Shown here one piece after another: positions 43,112-51,870 of a stretch of 64,000 nucleotides of DNA (its first letter is position 1; every line of letters starts with the position of its first letter). A program made the translations under genes and the position numbers. The notes below the pieces were generated by a model. The model was not told where the DNA came from, ran no database searches, and was given only the letters and a program-made list of their open reading frames with translations. Source of the DNA: Paenibacillus turpanensis (GTDB taxonomy: Bacteria > Bacillota > Bacilli > Paenibacillales > YIM-B00363); assembly GCF_011421635.1 (NCBI RefSeq), contig NZ_WTLI01000002.1:124347-188346 (forward strand). Reading direction: 5' to 3'.

Positions 43112-44677
43112 TTACTGCTCCTCCTTATATTCAAACCAATCAAAATCTGCGTAATTGTTAGAAACGGATCCATTGCTTCCGGCATATAAGCCGATGTACG
43201 CGCCTACAAACCCTCCGGCCACATCGGAGCTTAGGATCGTGCCGTCGGCATCTTCATATAATGCAATCCACTGCTCTGCGGAAACCGCATAGTAGAACCG
43301 ATAGGATTGCCCGATTGCCTCTACCTTAAGATAAAGCTTTCCTACATCCACTTCATGCGCCGCAAGCACACGCTCTTCTCCGGCCCTGCGCTCGACTAGG
43401 CGAAGCTCCGACTGACCTTCTCTGCGGCCAAGCTCCATACGGAACTGAAAATCCGTGTTTTGCAGCAGCACAAGCCCTGCGCATTCATGTTCCGACGCTG
43501 GCGTAAACTCCATTACGGTACGCACGGACATGTTTATATGCTGCTGACGCCGTCCGACAAAGCTTGGATTTTCCAGCTTGGTAATGGAGTCCGGCTTCAG
43601 ATGAAGCCGCAAATAACCTGGCCGTTCGCGTAAGCTCCAAAATTCCCCGCGCGGGGTGCGAATAAAGTTCCACTGCAAACCTAACTCCGCACTTTCAAAA
43701 TGGTCGCACGCCGGCTGAGAGCTCCAGCGCGTTTCCGGCAAATTCGGAAATGGCATTTCCATCTCGACGATGCCTTTTCCCGGATTAACGACAGGCCAGC
43801 CCTCCTCCCATATCATAGGGACAAGGAACGCTTCTCTACCCAAATTACGGTAGTAACCTCCGTAAGGCCGTGATCCTAGGCATACCATCCACCATTCGCC
43901 ATTCTGCGTTTCAATCATATCGGCATGGCCGACATTTACGATGCCGTGCTGCCTTCCAAGATGACGGTGTGTCAAGATCGGGTTGGATTTGCAGCCCTCA
44001 TAAGGTCCGGTAATCGATTCGCTGCGTGCAATTGTCACCGAATGAGTGTGACCCGTTCCGCCTTCCGCGATCAATAAATAATAATAACCGTCGACTTTAT
44101 AAATATGCGGCCCTTCCTGGGCATGAATGTACTTTAAAGCGCCATCCCAAAGGCTGTAGGTCGGGCCGACGAGCTTCCCTTCCTTGATATCCAGCTCCTG
44201 CATATAAATTTCCATATGCTTCGGATACTGCTGTCCTTGCGGCGGTCTCCGGTTTGCCGTGAAATATACTTTACCGTCGTCGTCAAAAAACAACGAGGAA
44301 TCGATCCCCGGTGCCCCAGGAAGCCAAACCGGATCGGACCATGGTCCTTCCGGACGCTCCGCTGTTACGTAGAAGTTGCGGCGTTCGCCTTCCACACTCT
44401 CCACAAACGTCGTTATCATGTAGAAAACTCCTGCGTGATACCGTATGGTAGCCGCATAAATCCCTTTGGAGCAAGGTGTTCCGTCCAAATTCAGCTGGGA
44501 AGGGCGATCCAGCACATGACCGAGCTGCCGCCAATTTACCAAATCCTTGCTGTGGAAAATCGGAACACCCGGGAAATATTCAAAGGTAGAGGTAACCATG
44601 TAATAGTCCTCCCCCACTCGACAAACGGAAGGGTCGGGATAACAACCTGACAAAATTGGATTACGGAACGTTTTCAT
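43112..44677 (-). CDS. glycoside hydrolase family 43 (beta-xylosidase/arabinofuranosidase-like)
   Basis: Enzyme of about 521 residues. The five-bladed propeller starts with NPILSGCYPDPSVCRVGEDYY (first Asp as general base), has GIDSSLFFDDDG (pKa-modulating Asp) and HAQEGPHIYKVDGYY (Glu acid). From about 325 a beta-sandwich domain (GH43_C2-type, LRERPGYLRLHLKPDS) completes the protein. No signal peptide. It would release xylose or arabinose from imported oligosaccharides. The start is ATG 44675-44677 with GGAGG upstream. A terminator separates it from the esterase gene. Confidence 0.93.
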   Translation of the reverse strand: MKTFRNPILSGCYPDPSVCRVGEDYYMVTSTFEYFPGVPIFHSKDLVNWRQLGHVLDRPSQLNLDGTPCSKGIYAATIRYHAGVFYMITTFVESVEGERRNFYVTAERPEGPWSDPVWLPGAPGIDSSLFFDDDGKVYFTANRRPPQGQQYPKHMEIYMQELDIKEGKLVGPTYSLWDGALKYIHAQEGPHIYKVDGYYYLLIAEGGTGHTHSVTIARSESITGPYEGCKSNPILTHRHLGRQHGIVNVGHADMIETQNGEWWMVCLGSRPYGGYYRNLGREAFLVPMIWEEGWPVVNPGKGIVEMEMPFPNLPETRWSSQPACDHFESAELGLQWNFIRTPRGEFWSLRERPGYLRLHLKPDSITKLENPSFVGRRQQHINMSVRTVMEFTPASEHECAGLVLLQNTDFQFRMELGRREGQSELRLVERRAGEERVLAAHEVDVGKLYLKVEAIGQSYRFYYAVSAEQWIALYEDADGTILSSDVAGGFVGAYIGLYAGSNGSVSNNYADFDWFEYKEEQ

Positions 44678-44787
44678 TGGGAAACACCTCCATAAATGTC
44701 CAATCCCGGTCACTGTTTAACATCTATTGAAGTCTTATCAAAGCTGAATGACCGCGATTAGCGGAACCTTATAAAAAAATGAGCAAA

Positions 44788-44803
44788 GGCGCCTTGCGGC
44801 GCC
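44788..44803 (-). terminator. terminator of the esterase unit
   Basis: GGCGCC-TTGC-GGCGCC; on the minus strand the stem is followed by TTTGCTCATTTTTTT. It lies between the esterase and GH43 genes, so the latter may have its own promoter or depend on readthrough. Confidence 0.78.
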
Positions 44804-44834
44804 AAAACTCGTGCATGCCGGCAACACTGCAAAT

Positions 44835-45863
44835 TTAGCTTCGCAGTACGGACGCGAGCCAATCAAAGGACGTTCGTCCGCTGATCTCATGCTTGCCCTC
44901 ATGGATATCAAATTGAAGCCGTTCAGCACAGCCTTCCTTCTCATAAATGCCTCGTAAAACCTCAATCGCATGGCGCACATGACGTTCAGGGAACAGATGG
45001 TCCCCCGCTCCCGATTCAATAAATAACGGTCGCGGTGCGATAAGGCCTATGACCTCCGGCATTTCCGCATGCACCAGCGTGCCCGGAACGTAATTATCCA
45101 GGCAATGCCTGCGATCCAGAATGCTTCCCCGGTATGTATTCGTATATCCGCAAATGACCGATGCCTTGATACGTGAATCCAAGGCGGAAGAAAGCGAGGC
45201 GATCACACCGCCGCCCGAAAAACCGATACAGCCGAGACGGTCTGGATCGATCTCGTCGCGTGAAAGCAAATAATCGGCAGCGCGTACCGCTTCAAACACA
45301 CGGAGTCCGGCCAAGGTTTTGCCGGCCATCAGCAGCGCGACGGACAACATATAACACGAATTCGCATTCGCCTCCGGCGCCGACATATCCTCCTCCAGCT
45401 TCCGGCTGCCGAAGCCAACCACCTCCGGAGTAAGAACAAACAAGCCCTTTTTGGCAAGCTCCAGCACAAAATTGTTATGACATCCAGGGTTATCCTTATT
45501 TGAGCTGCCGTCAACCGCATAACCTACGGATTCCCTTACGCCATACCCATGGCCGTGCCATGCCAAGACTGCAGGCAGCTTGCCCTTCGCAAGCGCCTCC
45601 TTCGGGTAAACCGCATAAGCGGGAACGCGCAGTCCGTGCGCCGTTGTATACTCCAGCCGTTCCCGAATCAGTCCGTCCACCTCATCCCTCTCGAGCACAA
45701 CGGGATCAAGGGGCGGAAGCCCCTCTTCCCCGAAACTGCCGAGCGCCTGGGTTACGGCACCGCGAAGCGCATGCTTCCGCTCTAGCCAAGGACGCTGATC
45801 TTCGGAACGCTTTTGTTCGAGCCGATCAAGCAGATTCTCAATATATGCGTCCGGATTATACAT
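44835..45863 (-). CDS. alpha/beta hydrolase, acetyl xylan esterase/dienelactone hydrolase-like
   Basis: Protein of about 342 residues of the alpha/beta hydrolase fold. AVLAWHGHGYG is the oxyanion segment, GCIGFSGGGVIAS carries the nucleophile Ser in GFSGG, and HEGKHEIS near the end supplies the His; LFIESGAGDHLFP has the likely Asp. No signal peptide. Its place between two GH28/GH43 units suggests removal of acetyl or similar ester groups from pectic or xylan oligosaccharides. ATG 45861-45863 is chosen; a GTG three codons earlier is possible. Confidence 0.85.
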   Translation of the reverse strand: MYNPDAYIENLLDRLEQKRSEDQRPWLERKHALRGAVTQALGSFGEEGLPPLDPVVLERDEVDGLIRERLEYTTAHGLRVPAYAVYPKEALAKGKLPAVLAWHGHGYGVRESVGYAVDGSSNKDNPGCHNNFVLELAKKGLFVLTPEVVGFGSRKLEEDMSAPEANANSCYMLSVALLMAGKTLAGLRVFEAVRAADYLLSRDEIDPDRLGCIGFSGGGVIASLSSALDSRIKASVICGYTNTYRGSILDRRHCLDNYVPGTLVHAEMPEVIGLIAPRPLFIESGAGDHLFPERHVRHAIEVLRGIYEKEGCAERLQFDIHEGKHEISGRTSFDWLASVLRS

Positions 45864-45880
45864 AGTCCGCACCGTCCTGC

Positions 45881-47377
45881 TTAGGAGTTCAGTGCGAGAT
45901 ATCCCGCTTCATCCGAACGTGCTCCAGTTACGTTCAAGCCCGCTACTTTAGAAGCCGAAATTACCGGCGTGTCGTTATGGCGGCGTCTCATGTCAAGCCC
46001 GGAAACCGTCACATCCTGCGAATCTTCCAGCAGCAATGCCGGTCCTTGACGAGTTTCGATGCGTACGCCTTGAATTTCTAAACCGCGTACATGCTTACAG
46101 AGCACTCCGTCGCCCGCCATAATGCGGTGCTCGCGCACCATATCCGGCTCGCCGCCCTGTTCGTCAGGATTTAATGTCATTTCAATCGTAATGTTTTTCA
46201 GAACAACGTCTTCGATCGGCATTTCCGGCAATCCATAAATAAAGCCTGCCGCTGCCAACGCATTTTTCGCTGTAATATCGCTAATATAAAGCCCGCGAAT
46301 AATTGGCGTCCCTTCCCCAACCGGCACCGCCTCTTGGCTGGTCATCAGCGGGTTGGATTCGTCAACGCCGTAACGGTAAAAACCGTTGATCGCCAGCGGA
46401 CAAAGCACATCCTTCATAAAAATGTTGCTTACGCGCAAATCTTCCACAATCCCGCCGCGAGCGCGGTTCGTTTTTAAGCGAATGCCGCGGTCCGTACCGA
46501 TGAAAATACAGTTGGAAATGACAACGTTACGGATATCGCCCGACATTTCACTGCCAAGCACAACACCGCCGTGGCCGCGAAGCATGGTGCAATTTGTTAC
46601 CGCAACATTTTCTGTCGGACGGCCAACGCGGCGCCCGTCCTCATCGATGCCGGATTTCAAGCATAAGCAATCATCGCCAACGTCAAAGAAACAGTCGGAA
46701 ACACGTACATTCACGCAGGAATCGAGGTCGATTCCATCGCCGTTTGGCGTATCGGACGGGTTGCGGATTGTCGCCCCATGAATAATAACATCATTACAGT
46801 ACACAAGATGCGTATTCCAGAATGGGGAGTTTTGCAGTGTAATTCCTTCAATTACTACATGCTCACAGTTGATGAGCTGGAAAAGCGGCGGGCGCAAAAA
46901 TTGTGTTTCCATTTCAACGATGTTGCTCTTGATGCTTTCCAGCTTCGCACGGTTCAATTCAAGCAGCTGTGTGCGGATGCCCGAATCCGGCAGCACACCT
47001 TTCTTCAGCTCGCGATACGCGTTCCACCACTTCTTCCCTTGACCGTCGATAACGCCTTCCCCTTTTACGGAGACGTTTTTCAGACCAGTGCCGAACAGGA
47101 GCGGTGAGTAGCTGTAGCACTCGTAGCCGGACCAGCGGGACTCAACCGGAGTATAACGCTCAAAATCGTCCGAGAATAAAATCGTAGCGCCAGCACCTAC
47201 ATAAAATACCATGTTGCTCTTCAGCTGAATCGGTCCGGTAACGAACGTTCCTGCCGGAACGACAACCGTGCCGCCTCCTGCCTCGCTGCAAGCCTCAATT
47301 GCCTTTGCGATCGCTGCCGTATTATCTGTAACACCGTCGCCAATCGCTCCAAATTGTGTAATGTCAAACTGTGCCAT
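45881..47377 (-). CDS. second glycoside hydrolase family 28 protein
   Basis: Beta-helix glycosidase of 498 residues, related to the family 28 protein at 41705-43111. Motifs are NGDGIDLDS, VGDDCLCLKSG, GHGGVVLGSE and RLKTNRARGG. The N-terminus starts AQFDITQFGAIGDGVTDNTA, without a signal peptide. It probably cleaves imported galacturonides. The start is ATG 47375-47377 with AGGAGG at good spacing; the longer frame to 47449 overlaps the upstream gene. The two copies may differ in substrate chain length or in backbone type. Confidence 0.92.
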   Translation of the reverse strand: MAQFDITQFGAIGDGVTDNTAAIAKAIEACSEAGGGTVVVPAGTFVTGPIQLKSNMVFYVGAGATILFSDDFERYTPVESRWSGYECYSYSPLLFGTGLKNVSVKGEGVIDGQGKKWWNAYRELKKGVLPDSGIRTQLLELNRAKLESIKSNIVEMETQFLRPPLFQLINCEHVVIEGITLQNSPFWNTHLVYCNDVIIHGATIRNPSDTPNGDGIDLDSCVNVRVSDCFFDVGDDCLCLKSGIDEDGRRVGRPTENVAVTNCTMLRGHGGVVLGSEMSGDIRNVVISNCIFIGTDRGIRLKTNRARGGIVEDLRVSNIFMKDVLCPLAINGFYRYGVDESNPLMTSQEAVPVGEGTPIIRGLYISDITAKNALAAAGFIYGLPEMPIEDVVLKNITIEMTLNPDEQGGEPDMVREHRIMAGDGVLCKHVRGLEIQGVRIETRQGPALLLEDSQDVTVSGLDMRRRHNDTPVISASKVAGLNVTGARSDEAGYLALNS

Positions 47378-47423
47378 GTGTGTTCCTCCTACATCCGAAT
47401 AAATTTTTCGTCTAGTTGATCGT

Positions 47424-48656
47424 CTAGCTTGCAGTCTTTTGTATAGCATGATCCCGGCTGTTAAAAATCAGCCGGTTAATAAACAACTGTGTCGCCATGG
47501 CGAAGACGAGAACCCAAGCCATAAAGGCCCCATCCATCTGGCTTGAAAAAAGCATAAACACGACAATACCAGACGCTCGCCCCATATTAATAGAAGTTTC
47601 CCTCGTCACGACCGCTTCAATTTTAAAGTTTTCTTTGAGCGGCAGCGCACTGCTCATTTTGTAGTAATGCGCGGTGTACGAATTGGTTTGCAGCGGCTTA
47701 CTCAGCGAGTAAATAACCATAAAAAGAATAACTGTCCAAAGCGTCATTCCTAAGGTTAAAGGTAGAGCGGAAAGGACAACCGCCCAGGCGGCAATCAACA
47801 AATAAAGCTTCGTCCGTTCCTCGGTCGCCGTTTTGGCCATTCCGTAGCTGGCGATCATCGTCAGTGCCGTAAAGCCAACATTGATATAACCGACAAACGA
47901 TTCCTTTGGGATCGCCTGATACAGCAGAATTGCCGGTATATACGACATGATCCCTTGCGGAAAGCCAAGTATAAACCAGCCAAATAAGGACCGGCCGAAC
48001 TGGGGATACTTCCGAATCATTTGCCACGTGTATTTTAAATAGTAGGTTTTATGCTGGGCCGGTACGGGCTTCATTTTTAAACTGATTAACGTAGATACTA
48101 AAAACATTACGAAAGCAAGCGTATAAATAATCGTGTAGCCTTGAAGTCCGTCGAACATCCCGATCATCAAACCGGAAACCGAGGGGCCGGCCAGCATAGC
48201 AGCGTTGGTAACAATCAAATTGAAGCCCAAGTAACGATGCCGGTTCTCGTTGTTCGTTACATCATAAATCATCGTAAAATGACCCAGCCAGTAAAACGCA
48301 TTAGAAACTCCGCGCAGGATGGCGAACACTACAAAGTACTGCACCATTGCTTCCTTCGCGAGTAGAATACACAAGTAAAATATGGCTGTCAAAAAAATAC
48401 CGAGGCGGTAGGCCAGCAGCCGATCCTTCTGCTTCGCCAGCTTTCCGACAAAAACGGTTGCGATCGGCGCAGAAATCAAGACAAGCAGATTATACGCGCC
48501 GTTGATCCATAAATCATTGGTCAAACGCCAAAGGTACAGGTTCACGAAAATGGTAGATAACGCATTCCCAAACTGATAAATTCCATGATTCAGCAATGTA
48601 ATCGAAGCCTCAAGCGGCAGCTTCACATGGGGCTTGCTTCGATTGTCAGCATTCAT
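47424..48656 (-). CDS. MFS transporter
   Basis: Membrane protein of 410 residues with about 12 helices. The segments IAPIATVFVGKLAKQKDRLLAYRLG-type loop and MSYIPAILLYQAIPKESF are in the positions expected of major facilitator family proteins. Cargo is unknown; in this region uptake or efflux of a sugar is likely. It starts seven bases after the toroid protein gene ends and is in the same carbohydrate operon. Confidence 0.87.
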   Translation of the reverse strand: MNADNRSKPHVKLPLEASITLLNHGIYQFGNALSTIFVNLYLWRLTNDLWINGAYNLLVLISAPIATVFVGKLAKQKDRLLAYRLGIFLTAIFYLCILLAKEAMVQYFVVFAILRGVSNAFYWLGHFTMIYDVTNNENRHRYLGFNLIVTNAAMLAGPSVSGLMIGMFDGLQGYTIIYTLAFVMFLVSTLISLKMKPVPAQHKTYYLKYTWQMIRKYPQFGRSLFGWFILGFPQGIMSYIPAILLYQAIPKESFVGYINVGFTALTMIASYGMAKTATEERTKLYLLIAAWAVVLSALPLTLGMTLWTVILFMVIYSLSKPLQTNSYTAHYYKMSSALPLKENFKIEAVVTRETSINMGRASGIVVFMLFSSQMDGAFMAWVLVFAMATQLFINRLIFNSRDHAIQKTAS

Positions 48657-48662
48657 CCACGT

Positions 48663-49781
48663 TTACCCCTTGCGGTATCCCGCAAATAAGTACGGAGGAA
48701 TTTCCAGCTTAGGCTTCTCCAAGCCTGCAAGATCATACAAGGACCAGCGAATGAGGGTCGCTTGAGTACCCGCATTCATATCGCCTTCCCGTAAACCTAA
48801 CCCGAGATGAACCGGCTTTGGCATATCAGGGTAGAACTCATTCTTTTTCACTTGGGCCACATTCGGCGCAGTCGGCGAATGATCAAGCTCACGCGAAAAA
48901 CCGCCGTCGGATTGCTTAAGCTTTAGTAGATTTTTTAGCGTGACCTCCGTAATAAACTCAAGATCCTCATCCGAAATATCAATTTGCATCGAGTGAAGCA
49001 AATTGATCGGATTACGGATATAGCACATATCTTTGGCAATGTCATGCTCGAGTGTATACTTTAGGCTTTCATACATTTGCTGAAGTCGTGGCATCGGAAC
49101 ATCAAAGCTGCCGTAGAACGTATGCAGCTTAAAGGTTCCGGATACTCTCACATACCACGAGCCTTCACCCCATAGACCCGTTTCCGGATTTTGAATTTCA
49201 GCGAAGTAATTTAATGCTTCCCGCAGGAAGGGCTCTCTTGTCTTCGCATCCATCTGCCTCAAATAAGGCGAGGAATTGCACAAGCGGTCACAGCCTCTCC
49301 AGCTGTTGCACAAATCAATGCTGCGGAGCCACTCCGCATAAGCCTGCGGACTCCGTATGTAATCCGGCGCCGCGCTGTTTGAGTTGGGAAGCGGGTAAAG
49401 CACATTCCCGCCGAGCTTACGAATCGAGCCCACGCTGTAAGAAATCGCGCGCCCGACCATGACCTCATCATCCTTCATATTCAGATCGGCATCATAAAAA
49501 TACCCGGTGCTCGGATCCTGCTTACTTTGAAAAAAACGGATCAAGCCCTGCTTCATCTGCTCGTCCAGATTACCTAATAATCCGCAGCGCTCGATGATAT
49601 TCAAGGCTTGAGCCGTTGATTCGATGTCAGGCGTAAATTTTTCGGAAAGCTTGGAGCTGCGCGCATAAAAAAAACCTCCGCTAGCCGGATCATACTGCGC
49701 TTCCAGCCATTCGAAGAATCCGTTAAAAGAAGTATCCATTTCAGTCAGCATTTCTCTAATGTGTTCTTTAACAGCGCTCAT
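48663..49781 (-). CDS. alpha/alpha-toroid protein of unknown function
   Basis: Protein of 372 residues with no signal peptide. It contains repeated helical units with QW-like or lyase-like turns: YDPASGGFFYARSS, QDPSTGYFYDADLN, QNPETGLWGEGSWY and QSDGGFSREL. This pattern is that of terpenoid-cyclase/protein prenyltransferase-like alpha/alpha toroids, also used by polysaccharide lyases and some glycosidases. No DXDD or other terpene cyclase acid motif is seen, so a terpene function is unlikely. It lies between the ABC permease genes and an MFS gene and may act on pectic oligosaccharides. Function not established. Confidence 0.65.
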   Translation of the reverse strand: MSAVKEHIREMLTEMDTSFNGFFEWLEAQYDPASGGFFYARSSKLSEKFTPDIESTAQALNIIERCGLLGNLDEQMKQGLIRFFQSKQDPSTGYFYDADLNMKDDEVMVGRAISYSVGSIRKLGGNVLYPLPNSNSAAPDYIRSPQAYAEWLRSIDLCNSWRGCDRLCNSSPYLRQMDAKTREPFLREALNYFAEIQNPETGLWGEGSWYVRVSGTFKLHTFYGSFDVPMPRLQQMYESLKYTLEHDIAKDMCYIRNPINLLHSMQIDISDEDLEFITEVTLKNLLKLKQSDGGFSRELDHSPTAPNVAQVKKNEFYPDMPKPVHLGLGLREGDMNAGTQATLIRWSLYDLAGLEKPKLEIPPYLFAGYRKG

Positions 49782-49822
49782 CCTAGGTCCCTTTCCTCTC
49801 TCTACTATCGTTTATAGAAAAC

Positions 49823-49853
49823 CGAACCCACCCGTTAAACATGGATGGGTTCG
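49823..49853 (-). terminator. hairpin after the ABC permease gene
   Basis: CGAACCCA pairs with TGGGTTCG; on the minus strand GGTTTTC follows. It lies between the second permease gene and the toroid protein gene and is probably a partial terminator. Confidence 0.7.
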
Positions 49854-49883
49854 TGGTTTCTTAAATTGAAGATCAGATATGCC

Positions 49884-50765
49884 TTAACCTTTGATCGAAC
49901 CAAGCAGTGCGCCTTTTGCAAAGTGCTTTTGCAGGAACGGGTACACGATAAGGATTGGAAGTGTCGCTACTACGATAACAGCCATCTTAACCGTTTGCTC
50001 CGGCGGTGCAACGAAGCTATCGTCGAAACCGGAAGTATCAGCAGCAAGGCCGCTCGCCAAGATAACGATCTGGCGAAGAATAACCTGTACCGGCCATTTT
50101 GCAGCGTCGTTCAAGTACAAAATCGCTTGAAGGTACGTATTCCAGTACGTTACAGCGTAGAACAAGGAGATGGTTGCAATTGCCGGCATCGAAAGAGGAA
50201 TAACGATACGGAACAAAATTCCCCAGTCGCTGCAGCCGTCAATCTTCGCAGATTCTTCAATACCATCTGGAAGGTTCTGGAAGAAGTTTCTCATGATAAT
50301 CAAGTTAAATGCATTAATGGCAACCGGAACAACGAGTGCTGCATAAGTGTCGATCAATCCCATCGATTTAACAACAAGGAACGTAGGGATCATACCGCCG
50401 CTGAAAAGCATTGTGAATACGACAGCGAACATGATCGTTCTGCGTCCGTCCAAATCGCGGCGGGACAAACCGTAAGCCATCAAAGAAGTTAGGAACATAC
50501 TGAACAATGTACCTAACAGGGTAACACCGATCGAAACTCCAAGTGCTTTAAAAATAACGTTTGTGGAGAATACGTATTTATAAGCATCCAGTGACCAGAC
50601 GGTCGGGATAATAACAAACTGCTTTTCCGCTAACTCCTGTACAGTCGTGAACGAGCCGGCGATTACGTGGATAAAAGGCAATACAGTAACTAAACCGATA
50701 ATGGTAAGAAGCGTATAGTTTACCGCATCAAATATGCGGCCTCCGAGTGTAGTATCCTTCGGCAT
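49884..50765 (-). CDS. sugar ABC transporter permease (YtcP/AraQ type)
   Basis: Inner-membrane permease of 293 residues with six helices. The EAA loop is seen as EESAKIDGCSDWGILFRIVIPLS. It belongs to the CUT1 MalG/YtcP-like branch. It forms a heterodimer with the LplB-type permease encoded upstream and needs a shared MsmX-like ATPase, which is not encoded in this window. The binding protein gene lies further upstream. Uptake of pectin-derived oligosaccharides is the likely role. Confidence 0.93.
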   Translation of the reverse strand: MPKDTTLGGRIFDAVNYTLLTIIGLVTVLPFIHVIAGSFTTVQELAEKQFVIIPTVWSLDAYKYVFSTNVIFKALGVSIGVTLLGTLFSMFLTSLMAYGLSRRDLDGRRTIMFAVVFTMLFSGGMIPTFLVVKSMGLIDTYAALVVPVAINAFNLIIMRNFFQNLPDGIEESAKIDGCSDWGILFRIVIPLSMPAIATISLFYAVTYWNTYLQAILYLNDAAKWPVQVILRQIVILASGLAADTSGFDDSFVAPPEQTVKMAVIVVATLPILIVYPFLQKHFAKGALLGSIKG

Positions 50766-50796
50766 GGGTCTCCTGCCCTCCTAAAATGCTCTATTT

Positions 50797-51756
50797 TTAA
50801 TAAACGCCTTCTTCTCCGACTTTCTTCGCCAGCTTGTTCGCTGCCATTACAAGAACTAGACCGATGAAGGATTTGAAGAAGCCAACCGCGGCACTGAAGC
50901 TGTACTGACCTTGCTTCAAGCCGGCTGTATATACGTAAGTATCTAAAATCTCCGCAACCTCACGGTTCATCGAGTTCAGGAGTAGATACACATGTTCAAA
51001 GCCAAGCTCTAATACGTCGCCGATTTTCAGGATCAACAATACGATGATAACGCTGCGGATCGACGGGAGCGTAATATGCCAAATTTGCTTCAGTCTACCT
51101 GCACCATCCATTTTCGCTGCTTCATAAAGACCTGGGTCAATTGCAGCCATGGCAGCAAGATAGATAATTGTACCCCAGCCCGCTTCTCTCCAAATGACTT
51201 GAAGAATGTACATCGGGCGGAACCACTCATTCGAAAGCAAGAAGTTAATCTTTTCAAAGCCCATCACAACTAGCAATTCGTTAATTAAACCTCTGTCCAT
51301 GGACAGCATAACGAATGTGATGGAAACGATGATTACCCAAGACATAAAGTGAGGGATATAAACAAGCGTTTGTACGATTTTCTTAAATGCTTCGCGGCGC
51401 ACTTCGTTAAGCATGACCGCTAAAATAATCGGAACTGGGAAATAAAAACATAAGTTCATGACAAACAATAAGAGTGTGTTACGTAAGATGGTCCAGAACA
51501 TCGGTTCTGTAAAGAGACGTTCAAAGTGTTTAAAGCCTACAAATTCACTGCCTGTAATGCCCAGATATGGTTTGTAATCTTGTAGAGCGATAACCAATCC
51601 GCCCATCGGGATATACTTGAAAATGATAAAGTACAGCATGCCAGGCAAAATCATAAGGTACAGTGCCCGGTTTTTGATTATCCTTCTCATGAGTCCCGAT
51701 TCGCCTTTTGGCTTCGCCTTTGGTACCATCGAGGTTCCTGCGGCCGTATCGTTCAT
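50797..51756 (-). CDS. sugar ABC transporter permease (LplB/YteP type)
   Basis: Permease of 319 residues with six helices, starting around residue 33 (LYLMILPGMLYFIIF). The EAA loop reads YEAAKMDGAGRLKQIWHITLPS. FLSNEWFRPMYILQVIWREAGWGTII and the GLKQGQYSFSAAVGFF C-terminal segment identify the LplB/YteP branch of CUT1 permeases used for complex oligosaccharides. It is the partner of the next-encoded permease. Confidence 0.93.
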   Translation of the reverse strand: MNDTAAGTSMVPKAKPKGESGLMRRIIKNRALYLMILPGMLYFIIFKYIPMGGLVIALQDYKPYLGITGSEFVGFKHFERLFTEPMFWTILRNTLLLFVMNLCFYFPVPIILAVMLNEVRREAFKKIVQTLVYIPHFMSWVIIVSITFVMLSMDRGLINELLVVMGFEKINFLLSNEWFRPMYILQVIWREAGWGTIIYLAAMAAIDPGLYEAAKMDGAGRLKQIWHITLPSIRSVIIVLLILKIGDVLELGFEHVYLLLNSMNREVAEILDTYVYTAGLKQGQYSFSAAVGFFKSFIGLVLVMAANKLAKKVGEEGVY

Positions 51757-51792
51757 GATTCGATCTTCCTCTCCTATTCATGAACCATGGGG

Positions 51793-51817
51793 AAGGCTGT
51801 TGGATCTCAACAGCCTT
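51793..51817 (-). terminator. intercistronic hairpin after the binding-protein gene
   Basis: AAGGCTGTTG-GATCT-CAACAGCCTT is a perfect ten-pair stem with no U tract. It sits between the binding-protein and permease genes, where such stems commonly protect or partly terminate the abundant binding-protein message. Confidence 0.7.
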
Positions 51818-51870
51818 TGCGATTGAATTCGCGTCCCATAATTCACGATTTCTGTGTTTTTTTATTTTTA

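Noticed and set aside
42041..43189. Long open frame of 382 codons on the plus strand, antisense to the GH28 gene
   Set aside because: It is the shadow of a well-supported GH28 coding sequence with all family motifs; no ribosome site and the translation resembles no protein.
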